Shown piece after piece: positions 1 to 8,740 of a DNA stretch of 64,000 nucleotides. Origin of the DNA: Enterobacter sp. BIGb0383 (GTDB lineage Bacteria; Pseudomonadota; Gammaproteobacteria; Enterobacterales; Enterobacteriaceae); NCBI RefSeq assembly GCF_003751845.1, contig NZ_RJKQ01000005.1:284135-348134 (forward strand), written 5' to 3'. The position numbers and the translations under genes are program-made. Every line of letters begins with the position of its first letter. The stretch's first letter is position 1. The notes below the pieces were generated by a model. It had not been told where the DNA came from. It saw only the letters and a program-made list of their open reading frames with translations, and made no database searches.

Positions 1-735
<735 letters not shown>

Positions 736-749
<14 letters not shown>

Positions 750-2136
750 GTTCAGGCTCCTGCACAAATTTAGGACGCGTTAAGAAGTACGCACCATAAC
801 ACAGCGCGACAAACGGCAGCCCACAGTAAAGGGCGATGCGCTGGCTGGGATCAAAAGCCAGTCCGACGCAGGCCACCAGGCAAAGTACAAAGCCCAGTAC
901 CGGCACCAGCGGATACCAGGGAGCGCGATACTGCAGATCCGCCAGGGTTTTCCCGGCCTGCAGATGGCGACGGCGGAAGACAAAATGCGCGGCACAGATG
1001 CTGATCCATACCGCCACAACCGCAAAGCCGGAAATTGCCGACAGGGCAACAAACACCGTATCCGGCGCGACCACGCTTGAGAACAGCGCCAGCACGCCGC
1101 CAAGCATGGAGACCGACAGCGCCGTCAGCGGCACGCCATTTTTATTGACCCGGGCAAAGCAGGCCGGCAGTGTTTTCTGGTTCGACAGGGACCACAGCAT
1201 ACGACCGGAGGCATACAGCCCGGAGTTGGCCGCGGAGAGGATCGCCGTCAGGATCACAACGTTAAAGATATCCGCCGCATAAGGGATCCCCACCTTTTCA
1301 AAGACCAGCACAAAGGGGCTTTTCTCCACGCCCGCCTGCTCCATCGGGATCAGCGCCGCCAGCACAAATACGGTGCCGATAAAGAAGATAATCAGCCGGG
1401 CAATGGTGGTGCGAATGGCAACCGGGATAACCTTATGCGGATTTTCCGTTTCACCGGCGGCAATCCCGATCAGCTCGGTGCCGGAGAAGGCGAAGTTTAC
1501 CGCCACCATGGTCATCAGGATCGGCAGGCCGCCGTGCGGGAACCAGCCCTCAGCGGTAATGTTCGACAGGCCCGGCGCGGGTGAGCCATCCTGCATCGGG
1601 ATAAAGCCAAAGATTGCCGCTCCGCCGAGAAGAATAAAAGCGATGATGGTGATCACCTTCACCAGTGAGAACCAGAATTCCCCTTCGGCAAAGAAGCGAG
1701 TAGAGATCACGTTGAGGGCGAAGATCACCGCACAGAAGAGGCCGCACCACGCCCAGATAGGCACCTGCGGAAACCAGTACTGCATGCAGAACCCGGCGGC
1801 GGTAAAGCTCGACCCGAGCGCCACGGTCCAGGTCAGCCAGTAGAGCCAGGCCACGGTATAGCCCGTCGCCGGTCCGAGATAGCGGGCAGCATAAACGTGA
1901 AAGGCGCCGGTTTCCGGCATCGCCACCGAGAGCTCGCCGAGGCACTGCATGACCAGCCAGACCACCAGCGCGCCGATAGCGTAGGCCAGCAGCGTGCCTG
2001 CTGCGCCCGTGGTGGAGATGATATAGCCGGTGTTAAAAAACAGGCCGGTGCCAATCACTCCGCCGAGGGAGAGCATCACCAGATGGCGGGTTTTCATGGT
2101 GCGCTTAAGCTGCCCACCCTGCGGTTCTGTTTGCAT
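736..2136 (-). CDS. mmuP: S-methylmethionine permease MmuP
   Basis: Amino acid-polyamine-organocation (APC) superfamily permease importing S-methylmethionine, the substrate of MmuM. The 466-residue protein has about 12 hydrophobic segments and the APC N-terminal signature ([20 protein letters not shown]), and is nearly identical to E. coli MmuP. An in-frame ATG 24 nt further upstream exists, but the start used here has an AAGG ribosome-binding site and matches the E. coli N-terminus (MQT). It overlaps mmuM by 14 nt. Tandem Met-box-like octamers just upstream suggest MetJ repression. Confidence 0.94.
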
Positions 2137-2146
2137 ATTACCTTCT

Positions 2147-2170
2147 AAACGTATGGACATCTAAACTGCT
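2147..2170 (-). promoter_or_regulatory. Candidate MetJ (Met box) operator of mmuPM
   Basis: Three adjacent octamers, AAACGTAT, GGACATCT and AAACTGCT, resemble the MetJ consensus AGACGTCT (about 6, 6 and 5 matches of 8). They sit about 10 nt upstream of the mmuP start. MetJ binds tandem imperfect octamers cooperatively, and control of mmuPM by methionine supply is expected. The match is by eye only. Confidence 0.5.
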
Positions 2171-2236
2171 AAATGACGTACGTTATAGCGCTTTTGTAAA
2201 GAAAAAGCGAGAAGGAAGGCAACAGGCTGAAGAGCA

Positions 2237-2323
2237 TCAGCGAATCAGCACCAGTCTCCCCCGCGGCGGCGTCCGCAGCGGATACGCGGTCACAATCACA
2301 TAGAGTATCGGTCGCCAGGCCAT
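2237..2323 (-). CDS. Candidate 28-residue small protein
   Basis: A 28-codon frame, beginning MAWRPILYVIVTAYPL and ending in a basic tail, lies in the mmuP/pectinase intergenic region. It is preceded by a very good ribosome-binding site (GGAGG, 5-6 nt before the ATG). The N-terminal half is hydrophobic and the C-terminal half is Arg/Pro-rich, so it could be a tiny membrane peptide or a leader peptide for mmuP. No family is recognised. The call rests on the ribosome-binding site alone. Confidence 0.3.
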   Translation of the reverse strand: MAWRPILYVIVTAYPLRTPPRGRLVLIR

Positions 2324-2564
2324 AAACACCTCCGTCCTGTCTGATGATAATCAAACTGTGGCAGCTCCCCGGATTTATTTCCTGGCTCCTCGTCACTCTC
2401 CTGATTCAGAATCGGATGAAAATGCGCCACCTCTCAGGGCAATAGACATTTGCCCGAAAAACGTGTCGACTGGGCCACAAAATAGCAACAAAAACCAGGC
2501 AAATTAACGATTTTGAATAAAGCGTGATCTACTCGAAAACATAAAAGAAATAATGGTGTTAATT

Positions 2565-2584
2565 TTTAGAAACATTATTTCAAT
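2565..2584 (+). promoter_or_regulatory. KdgR-like operator upstream of the GH28 pectinase
   Basis: The imperfect palindrome GAAACATTATTTCA, flanked by A/T, ends about 12 nt before the pectinase start codon. It resembles the enterobacterial KdgR box (TGAAACATTGTTTCA type), which represses pectin-degradation genes until 2-keto-3-deoxygluconate accumulates. The target gene fits this regulator. Identification is by eye. Confidence 0.55.
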
Positions 2585-2595
2585 AAGGAATAGAG

Positions 2596-3978
2596 ATGCG
2601 AAACAGGATCGGTCTGTCTTGCGCGTTGGCGTGTCTTGCCAGCGCATTACCCTTTACCTCTGCCTCTGCTGCAAGTGATGTAAAATTTCCGGACAAAATT
2701 TGCAACGTGACGCAATATGGCGCTGAAGGCCATCGTCTGCAGATTGCCCTGAATACCGAAGCCTTTCAGAAAGCCATCGACGACTGCGCCCAGGCGGGCG
2801 GCGGTACGGTGCTGGTGCCGCGCGGTAACTACCTGACCAACCCCTTATTTTTAAAGAGTAATGTTCAGCTCAAGCTGGAGAAAGACGCCACTATCGTCGC
2901 CTCGACGGAAGTCGCCGCCTATCGGGCTAATGAGCAAACCAAATACGCAGAAGCGGAGAACGGCTGGCTGCCGTTTATCAGCATCGCCGACGCGAAAAAC
3001 GTCGCCATTACCGGCGAAGGCACCATCGACGGCCAGGGCGCGGTCTGGTGGGAGCGCTGGCGTGAAAACATTCGCGCTACCGGTAAAAAAGGCAGTACCG
3101 ACCGCCCGCGTCTGATTTATATCAAACGCTCCAGCAACGTCCTGGTGGACGGCGTCACCCTGACCCATTCCCCCAGCTTCCACGTAGTCATGCGCTATTC
3201 CCATGATGTGGACGTGAACGGCACGCGTATTTTATCCCCGTGGCATGCGCCAAATACCGACGCGATCGACCCAATCGATAGCCAGAATATCCGCATTACC
3301 AATAACTATATTGACTGTAATGACGATCATATCGCCATTAAAGCGGAAAAACCGGACAGCCGTTTCCCGGATGGCGTGGTCGACAATATCTATATCGCTA
3401 ATAATACCCTGAAACAAGGCAGGGGTATTTCCATCGGCAGCGAAAGCGCCGGCGGCGTAAATAACGTGGTGGTCGAAAATAATACCTTCGAAGGATCGAT
3501 GTACGGTCTGCGAATTAAGAGCCCACGGGGTAAAGGCGGTGAGGTGAAGAATATCGTCTACCGCGATACCAAAATGCACAATGTCGAAGTCCCGCTGGTG
3601 TTCTCCGCCTACTACAAAGCCGCGCCGATCGTGCAGGCCGAAGTGGACGAGCAGTTGAAAGCCGGTGGCTTTACCCTCGGGGAGCAGATCTATCCGCCGG
3701 ACAGCGATCCGAAGCAGCCGTTCGACCAGCATAAGACGCCGCACTTCAGCAATATCACCGTGGAGAACCTGACCTCTACCGGCAACAGCAAGGCGGCGGC
3801 CTATATTATCGGCACCCCGGAAGCACCGCTGAGCGGCTTCCACTTTACCAACGTCTCCATTGAAGCCGATCGCGGGATCCGGGTACGCAACGCCGAACTG
3901 GAAACCAAAGGCCTGAAGGTGACGGTGAAAGCGGGTCCGGTCCTGCAGAAAGACGCGGGGGCGGTGATTACAGAATAA
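2596..3978 (+). CDS. Secreted glycoside hydrolase family 28 protein (exo-polygalacturonase-like)
   Basis: Predicted to hydrolyse pectic polysaccharide outside the cytoplasm. Residues 1-26 form a Sec signal peptide ending ASA-A. The rest is a right-handed beta-helix of GH28 type, with motif NTD at 220-222, the acidic pair DD at 243-244 and RIK at 306-308. The usual G-H-G motif reads GRG at 275-277, so the conserved histidine is replaced by arginine and substrate specificity or activity may differ from ordinary polygalacturonases. Length is 460 aa. A good AAGGAA ribosome-binding site precedes the ATG, and a KdgR-like box overlaps the leader. No pectate lyase or out gene is adjacent. Confidence 0.85.
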   Translation: MRNRIGLSCALACLASALPFTSASAASDVKFPDKICNVTQYGAEGHRLQIALNTEAFQKAIDDCAQAGGGTVLVPRGNYLTNPLFLKSNVQLKLEKDATIVASTEVAAYRANEQTKYAEAENGWLPFISIADAKNVAITGEGTIDGQGAVWWERWRENIRATGKKGSTDRPRLIYIKRSSNVLVDGVTLTHSPSFHVVMRYSHDVDVNGTRILSPWHAPNTDAIDPIDSQNIRITNNYIDCNDDHIAIKAEKPDSRFPDGVVDNIYIANNTLKQGRGISIGSESAGGVNNVVVENNTFEGSMYGLRIKSPRGKGGEVKNIVYRDTKMHNVEVPLVFSAYYKAAPIVQAEVDEQLKAGGFTLGEQIYPPDSDPKQPFDQHKTPHFSNITVENLTSTGNSKAAAYIIGTPEAPLSGFHFTNVSIEADRGIRVRNAELETKGLKVTVKAGPVLQKDAGAVITE

Positions 3979-3983
3979 TTTTT

Positions 3984-4033
3984 GGGCGTGCTGCACCATA
4001 CGTAACCCATGCACTCGCAGTACGCCCTTTTTT
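3984..4033 (+). terminator. Rho-independent terminator of the GH28 gene
   Basis: An 11-bp stem (GGGCGTGCTGC with GCAGTACGCCC, one G-U pair), with a long loop, is followed by six T residues just after the pectinase stop codon. Confidence 0.7.
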
Positions 4034-4126
4034 CCCGCCATTTCAGGCAGTGCGTTTTTTACGCATTTATGCTACCTTCCCCGTCTAACGCACTGATGCA
4101 TAAACCGTTAAATCAGGGAATATCCG

Positions 4127-4549
4127 ATGAATGGAACTCGTCTGGCGCTGGCCGCCTCTGCATTGCTCTCCTTGTTTGTTCTCTCCGGCTGCACGCAGCC
4201 TGGCACCAGCGCGGAACGCGAATCCCGCCACTATGTCTACGCCGCTGATGACGGGTTTGACCCTAATTTCAGAACCAACAAGGCCGATACCGCCCGAATG
4301 ATGGTTCCGTTCTTCGACCAGTTCTGGCAGGCGGGGAAAAAAGACCGCGACGCGGGCTTAACGGCGGAAGCTGTGCGCCAGCGTGTAGCCTCCTATACCA
4401 GCGATGAGTTCCTGGCCTCCGTACGGGGGAAAACATCGTTTGCCGGTAAGGATTACGACAACAATAAGTCGGTCTCCACGCAGGAACGTAAGGCGATGAT
4501 CGCCGCAATAACGACCACCTATATGGACGGTTATCAGGGGCGAAAATAG
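4127..4549 (+). CDS. Small lipoprotein, Exc2-like
   Basis: 140 residues with a classic lipoprotein signal: a hydrophobic core ending in the lipobox LSGC, cysteine at about residue 22. The mature part is hydrophilic, with a C-terminal DYDNN...ERKAMIAAITTTY segment. The pattern recalls the Exc2-type lipoproteins found on enterobacterial plasmids and chromosomes, whose role is not well established; this family call is from memory and moderate. The gene stands alone between the pectinase terminator and the catabolic operon. Confidence 0.7.
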   Translation: MNGTRLALAASALLSLFVLSGCTQPGTSAERESRHYVYAADDGFDPNFRTNKADTARMMVPFFDQFWQAGKKDRDAGLTAEAVRQRVASYTSDEFLASVRGKTSFAGKDYDNNKSVSTQERKAMIAAITTTYMDGYQGRK

Positions 4550-4745
4550 CCCTCACTTCCCCACCCTCTTTCCGGGCTAAGCATTCTTTTCGATGCTCTC
4601 GAGGCGCTACCTTGTTAGCGCCAACATTATTAAATACGATCTAAATCACACTAATTATTCCATTTATAAAACAATGGGATAATTACTTCGCCTGCTATTT
4701 TTTTCCACCTTCCTCACAAAACAAAATTTGCCTGCGTTGACCTCA

Positions 4746-4761
4746 ATGCACACGTGTGCAT
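4746..4761. promoter_or_regulatory. Perfect 16-bp palindrome, candidate operator
   Basis: ATGCACACGTGTGCAT is its own reverse complement and has the central CG pair typical of LacI-family operators. It lies about 200 nt upstream of the kinase gene, in the likely promoter zone of the catabolic operon. The LacI-family gene at the far end of the operon is the obvious candidate ligand-responsive repressor; this link is inferred. Confidence 0.5.
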
Positions 4762-4822
4762 AAATTAATACGTTCCTGAAATACGGGAACGCATCAACCG
4801 CTATGCAGTGATTCAGAAAACA

Positions 4823-4849
4823 GCCGGTGAATCAAAACCGGCGCTTTTT
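4823..4849 (+). terminator. Terminator-like hairpin inside the operon leader (possible attenuator)
   Basis: GCCGGT pairs with ACCGGC across an 8-nt loop and is followed within 2 nt by five T residues. It lies upstream of, not after, a coding region, so it could act as an attenuator controlling the downstream operon. Confidence 0.4.
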
Positions 4850-4956
4850 CTGGCAACCAAAAGATTCAGTTTCCGGGATCGGCCTCGCAGGTCGATGGGC
4901 TTTTTACGCCCTCAGGATCCCGATTGTGACCATTAAAACGGGCAAACAGGTGAATC

Positions 4957-5985
4957 ATGGAACAGCGTTTTATCGACCTCTCCACCGACCGGCAGGCCAT
5001 ACGCAGCGTACTGCAGAATATGGGTCTGCTGCAGGCTGAACAGCCGCTGCAGGTCTCCGCCCTCACCGGCGGCGTCTCGTCCAATATCCTGAAGATCGCG
5101 ACCGCTGCGGGAGAGTTTTGCCTGAAGCAGGCTCTGCCCACCCTCAAGGTCGCCAAAGAGTGGCACGCCCCGCTGGAACGCGTCTTCGCCGAAATCGACT
5201 GGATGAAAACCATCGCGGCCATCCGGCCAGAGGCGGTACCGCGTATTGTCGGCGTCGATAAATCCCGGCTCTGTTTTGTGATGGACTACCTGCCCGCCGA
5301 CAGCTTCCCCAACTGGAAAAACCAGCTGCTGGCGGGCGAGATTGACAGCCACTTCGCCGCACGGCTGGGCGAGCTGCTGAGCAGCATCCACAGCCACACC
5401 GCGCATAATCAGGAGCTGGCGCGCCAGTTTGCGTATGACGACCACTTTTTCTCCCTGCGTCTCGACCCCTATCTGGGCGAGATCGCCCGCCAGTATCCGC
5501 AGTATGCCGGGCGGATCCACGCCGTGCTGGAGCGCACCCGGAACACGCGTATCGCTCTGGTGCACGGCGATATCAGCCCGAAAAATATTCTGCGTGGTCC
5601 CTCGGGTCCGACGATCCTCGACGCCGAGTGCGCCTGGTACGGCGATCCGGCGTTTGATGCGGCGTTCTGCCTGAACCATTTCCTGCTCAAAGCCGCGCAC
5701 GCGGAAGACCCGGAGACGCAGCAGAGGCTAATGCAGTGTTTCCGGCAGCTTGGAGAGGCCTGGCTTGGCGGCGCGAAATGGGAACCGTCTGCCGCTCTGG
5801 AGGCGCGGGTGGCGACATTGCTGCCCTGCCTGCTGCTGGCCCGTGTGGACGGTAAATCCCCGGTGGAATATCTCAGTGAGCAGGCGGCTTCCAGGGTACG
5901 ACGCGCCGCCTGCCAGCTACTGGAACAGCAACCCCTTCAGCTATCACATATCCAGGCATTCTGGACTCAGGAGATCTGCGCATGA
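4957..5985 (+). CDS. APH/choline-kinase-fold small-molecule kinase
   Basis: Predicted ATP-dependent phosphotransferase acting on a small hydroxyl compound in the cytoplasm. The 342-residue protein has the fold's landmarks: a Gly-rich N-lobe (LTGGVSSNI), Lys57, the catalytic loop HGDISPKNIL with Asp205 and Asn210, and the metal-binding DAE at 222-224 followed by WYGDPAFD. No antibiotic-resistance subgroup motif was recognised. Its stop overlaps the enolase-like start by 4 nt (ATGA), and it opens a six-gene co-directional cluster. By context it probably phosphorylates the imported substrate so that the enolase paralogue can act on it; the substrate is unknown. Confidence 0.75.
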   Translation: MEQRFIDLSTDRQAIRSVLQNMGLLQAEQPLQVSALTGGVSSNILKIATAAGEFCLKQALPTLKVAKEWHAPLERVFAEIDWMKTIAAIRPEAVPRIVGVDKSRLCFVMDYLPADSFPNWKNQLLAGEIDSHFAARLGELLSSIHSHTAHNQELARQFAYDDHFFSLRLDPYLGEIARQYPQYAGRIHAVLERTRNTRIALVHGDISPKNILRGPSGPTILDAECAWYGDPAFDAAFCLNHFLLKAAHAEDPETQQRLMQCFRQLGEAWLGGAKWEPSAALEARVATLLPCLLLARVDGKSPVEYLSEQAASRVRRAACQLLEQQPLQLSHIQAFWTQEICA

Positions 5986-7253
5986 GCACTATCAAACATA
6001 TCGTCGCCCGCCGGGTGTGGGATTCACGCGGCTGGCCCACCGTCGAGGCGGAGGTGCATCTCGCTAACGGTATTACCGGGCGCGGCATGGCGCCGGCAGG
6101 AGCTTCCTGCGGTACCCATGAAGCGGTGGAACTGCGCGACGGCGGCAGCGTACTGGGCGGCAAAGACGTGCAGCACGCCCTCACCCGCATTCGCCGGGAG
6201 ATCTCCCCGGCACTGGCGGGGATCGCCATCCACGACCAGAGGCTTATCGACAACATTCTGATTGAGCTCGACGGGACCGGGACCTTTTCCCGCCTCGGCG
6301 GCAATGCGGCGGTGGCCTGCTCGATGGCGGCACTCAACGCCGCCGCCAGTGACGCCGGACTGCCTCTGTGGAAATACCTGGCCGGTGACAGAAAAGTGGA
6401 GATGCCGCTACCGCAGATCCAGATCTTTGGCGGCGGCGCACACGCCGGACGACGGATCGATATTCAGGATCTGATGGTGATTGCCAACGGCGCCACCTCG
6501 TTCCAGCAGGCGCTGGAGATGACTGCCGAGGTCTATCATAGCGCCGGGCGAATTATGCGCCAGCGCGGCCATCTGCACGGCGTGGCCGACGAAGGCGGAT
6601 GGTGGCCAGAGTTTGCCAGCAACGAGCAGGCGCTGGATACGCTGGTCCAGGCCATCGAGGGTGCGGGCTTTACGCCGGGGCAGGATGTCTCTCTGGCGCT
6701 GGATATCGCCTCGTCTGAATTTGGTAAAAACGGCCGCTATCGGCTGGCCCTGGAGTCCACGGAGTATGACTCGGACGGGATGTGCGAGCTGCTGCTGGGC
6801 TGGCTGGATCGCTATCCGATCCTGTCGATTGAAGATCCGCTGGCGGAAGATGACGAAGCCGGGCTTATCGCCTTTACCAAAGCGGCGGGCAGCAGAGTGC
6901 AGATCGTTGGTGACGACTACTTTGTCACCAGCGCCGAACGGGTTCGCGACGGCGCGGCGAAATCCGCCTGCAATGCTGTGCTATTGAAGGCCAACCAGGC
7001 GGGCACCATCAGCCAGCTGCGCCAGGCCTATAGCGCAGCGCAAGAGGCTGGCTACGGCACGATCGTTTCCGCCCGCTCCGGCGAAACCGAAGACCACATC
7101 ATCGTCCACCTTGCGCTGGGGCTCAATGCCGGACAGCTGAAGGTAGGCTCCATCACCCGCGCCGAACGCACTGCGAAATGGAACGAGGCCATCCGGCTGG
7201 AAGATTCTAACGCGCTGACGTTCTTCGGCACCCGGGCACTGGGGCGAAAATAA
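5982..7253 (+). CDS. Enolase paralogue (phosphopyruvate hydratase-like) of a catabolic operon
   Basis: 423 residues, slightly shorter than housekeeping enolase. Most catalytic features are kept: ASCG (ASTG in enolase) at 41-44, GGAHAG at 151-156, catalytic Glu204 in DEGG, metal ligands Asp241, Glu284 and Asp311, catalytic Lys336 in LLKANQ, and Lys387. The conserved His of the enolase SHRSGETED motif is alanine here (Ala364 in SARSGETED). That makes a simple second copy of glycolytic enolase unlikely and points to a related anti-elimination on another phosphorylated acid. It is translationally coupled to the kinase upstream. Confidence 0.78.
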   Translation: MSTIKHIVARRVWDSRGWPTVEAEVHLANGITGRGMAPAGASCGTHEAVELRDGGSVLGGKDVQHALTRIRREISPALAGIAIHDQRLIDNILIELDGTGTFSRLGGNAAVACSMAALNAAASDAGLPLWKYLAGDRKVEMPLPQIQIFGGGAHAGRRIDIQDLMVIANGATSFQQALEMTAEVYHSAGRIMRQRGHLHGVADEGGWWPEFASNEQALDTLVQAIEGAGFTPGQDVSLALDIASSEFGKNGRYRLALESTEYDSDGMCELLLGWLDRYPILSIEDPLAEDDEAGLIAFTKAAGSRVQIVGDDYFVTSAERVRDGAAKSACNAVLLKANQAGTISQLRQAYSAAQEAGYGTIVSARSGETEDHIIVHLALGLNAGQLKVGSITRAERTAKWNEAIRLEDSNALTFFGTRALGRK

Positions 7254-7372
7254 CCAGACCCTGACACCCTGAACAGGCGTTATCTATAGGTGAAGGAGCC
7301 AACCTGACGTTTTTTAACTGTTTGTTCCGTTTAGATGAATTTCAAATCTGTACCCCTACAGGAGATTCAAGA

Positions 7373-8683
7373 ATGGCCGAATACAGTAGCGCGGCAATCC
7401 CCGCCGCCAGACACAAAATGCAGGTCAAACCTATCGTCCAGGTTGGCGCCGGTAACGCCCTCGAAATATATGACTTTATGGTGTACGGCTATTACGCCCG
7501 CTATATTTCGCAGGCCTATTTTCCGTCGGATAACGAATATGTTTCGCTGATGCTGACGCTCATGACCTTCGCCCTCGGGTTCTTTGCCCGCCCGTTCGGG
7601 GCGATTATTTTAGGCTCTTACACCGACCGCCACGGACGACGTAAAGGGTTGATTATGGCCCTGTCACTGATGTCCATCGGCATTATGTGCGTGGCCTGCA
7701 CCCCGTCCTACGCCAGCATCGGCATTGCTGCCCCCATTATCGTTATTCTCGGCAGGCTGCTACAGGGCTTCTCGGCGGGTGCTGAGCTGGGCGGCGTGGT
7801 GGTCTATCTGGCAGAGATCGCCCCGCGCAACCGCCGGGCCTTCTACACCTGCTGGCAGGCGGGTTCTCAGCAGTTTGCGGTGATGGCCGCCTCCATCGTG
7901 GGTCTGGTGCTGCTGAATACGATGTCAACGGAAGCGCTGCACGACTGGGGCTGGCGTATCCCGCTGCTGCTGGGCTGTGCGGTGATCCCGCTGATGTTCT
8001 GGCTGCGCTCGAATCTGCAGGAAACCGAAGTCTTCGCGAAGAAAAAAACCACCCCGACCATGCGGGAGATCTGCGGCAGCCTGGTCTCAGGCTGGCGGGT
8101 GATCCTCACCTGTATGGGGATGGTCGCGATGGCGACGGTGACGGCGCAAATTGTTACCACCTATGCCCCGACCTTTATTAAAAGCCTGAACCTTGGCGAA
8201 CACGTCGGCTTTATTACCCTCTTCTTTGTCGGCCTGTCGATCCTCTTCTGGCTGCCGATTACGGCGATGATTGCCGACCGGGTCAACCGCCGCACCATGC
8301 TGATTGTTGTCACCCTGGCGGCGGCGATCACCGCCTGGCCGATGCTCTCCTGGCTCGCCGCCGAGCCAACGGTCACTAAGTTTGTGGTCTTTGAGCTGTG
8401 GTTCTCCTTTATCTACGCCAGTTATAGCTCGGTTCAGGTGGCGGCAATGGTGGAACTGGTGCCGGCTCATGCGCGCACCGCAGGCTACTCCTTTGCCCAG
8501 GCCGTGGCCGCCGCCGTGCTGGGTGGACTGACGCCGGCAATCTGTACCTGGCTGAACCACACCTTTGACAGCAACGCCATGGTCGGCGTCTGGCTTGGAC
8601 TGAATGCGCTCCTGAGCCTGGCCGCTGTCTGGACCCTGGATCATAAACAAACGGCAATTAATCAGCAGGTCGAACTGCATTAA
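7373..8683 (+). CDS. MFS metabolite:proton symporter, CitA/tricarballylate-like
   Basis: Twelve-helix inner-membrane carboxylate importer of the metabolite:H+ symporter group. Signatures are GNALEIYDFMVYGYYA in helix 1, DRHGRRKG in the loop between helices 2 and 3, and GRLLQGFSAGAELGGVVVYLAE. These closely resemble E. coli CitA and tricarballylate carriers, so the substrate is probably a di- or tricarboxylate or a hydroxy acid. The start is set at the ATG with CAGGAG 7 nt upstream; the frame is open further upstream but without a ribosome-binding site. It lies about 120 nt after the enolase-like gene. Confidence 0.85.
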   Translation: MAEYSSAAIPAARHKMQVKPIVQVGAGNALEIYDFMVYGYYARYISQAYFPSDNEYVSLMLTLMTFALGFFARPFGAIILGSYTDRHGRRKGLIMALSLMSIGIMCVACTPSYASIGIAAPIIVILGRLLQGFSAGAELGGVVVYLAEIAPRNRRAFYTCWQAGSQQFAVMAASIVGLVLLNTMSTEALHDWGWRIPLLLGCAVIPLMFWLRSNLQETEVFAKKKTTPTMREICGSLVSGWRVILTCMGMVAMATVTAQIVTTYAPTFIKSLNLGEHVGFITLFFVGLSILFWLPITAMIADRVNRRTMLIVVTLAAAITAWPMLSWLAAEPTVTKFVVFELWFSFIYASYSSVQVAAMVELVPAHARTAGYSFAQAVAAAVLGGLTPAICTWLNHTFDSNAMVGVWLGLNALLSLAAVWTLDHKQTAINQQVELH

Positions 8684-8697
8684 AGCGCTTAACACAC

Positions 8698-8722
8698 GGC
8701 AGCGCCCAATGGCGCTGCCCTT
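8698..8722 (+). terminator. Intra-operon stem-loop between transporter and dehydrogenase
   Basis: GGCAGCGCC and GGCGCTGCC form a perfect 9-bp stem with a CAAT loop, followed only by CTTT. It is a strong hairpin with a poor T-run, so it may cause partial termination or protect the transcript rather than end the operon. Confidence 0.4.
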
Positions 8723-8740
8723 TACCGTACGGGAAGGCTT

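Larger units (their letters stand above)
4550..4956 (+). other. Long leader region of the kinase-enolase operon
   Basis: No credible gene. The stretch starts with a GGCGCTA/TAGCGCC hairpin near 4601-4620 that lacks a T-run. It then has an AT-rich part, a 16-bp perfect palindrome, a CTGAA/TTCAG stem enclosing GCAT/ATGC, a terminator-like hairpin at 4823-4849, and a CGGGATC/GATCCCG stem enclosing GGGC/GCCC shortly before the kinase start codon. Short direct repeats of GATTCAG, each followed by CCGG, occur twice. Together this looks like a regulated, structured 5' leader. Confidence 0.45.

Noticed and set aside
2169..2396. 75-codon frame upstream of mmuP
   Set aside because: No ribosome-binding site at its start; the shorter frame at 2237-2323 in another phase has a much better one.
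4601..4620. GGCGCTA/TAGCGCC hairpin after the lipoprotein gene as a terminator
   Set aside because: No T-run follows on either strand; left as an unexplained dyad in the leader region.
4957..5985. Aminoglycoside resistance gene
   Set aside because: It has the APH fold, but the operon context and absence of known resistance-type signatures point to a metabolic kinase.
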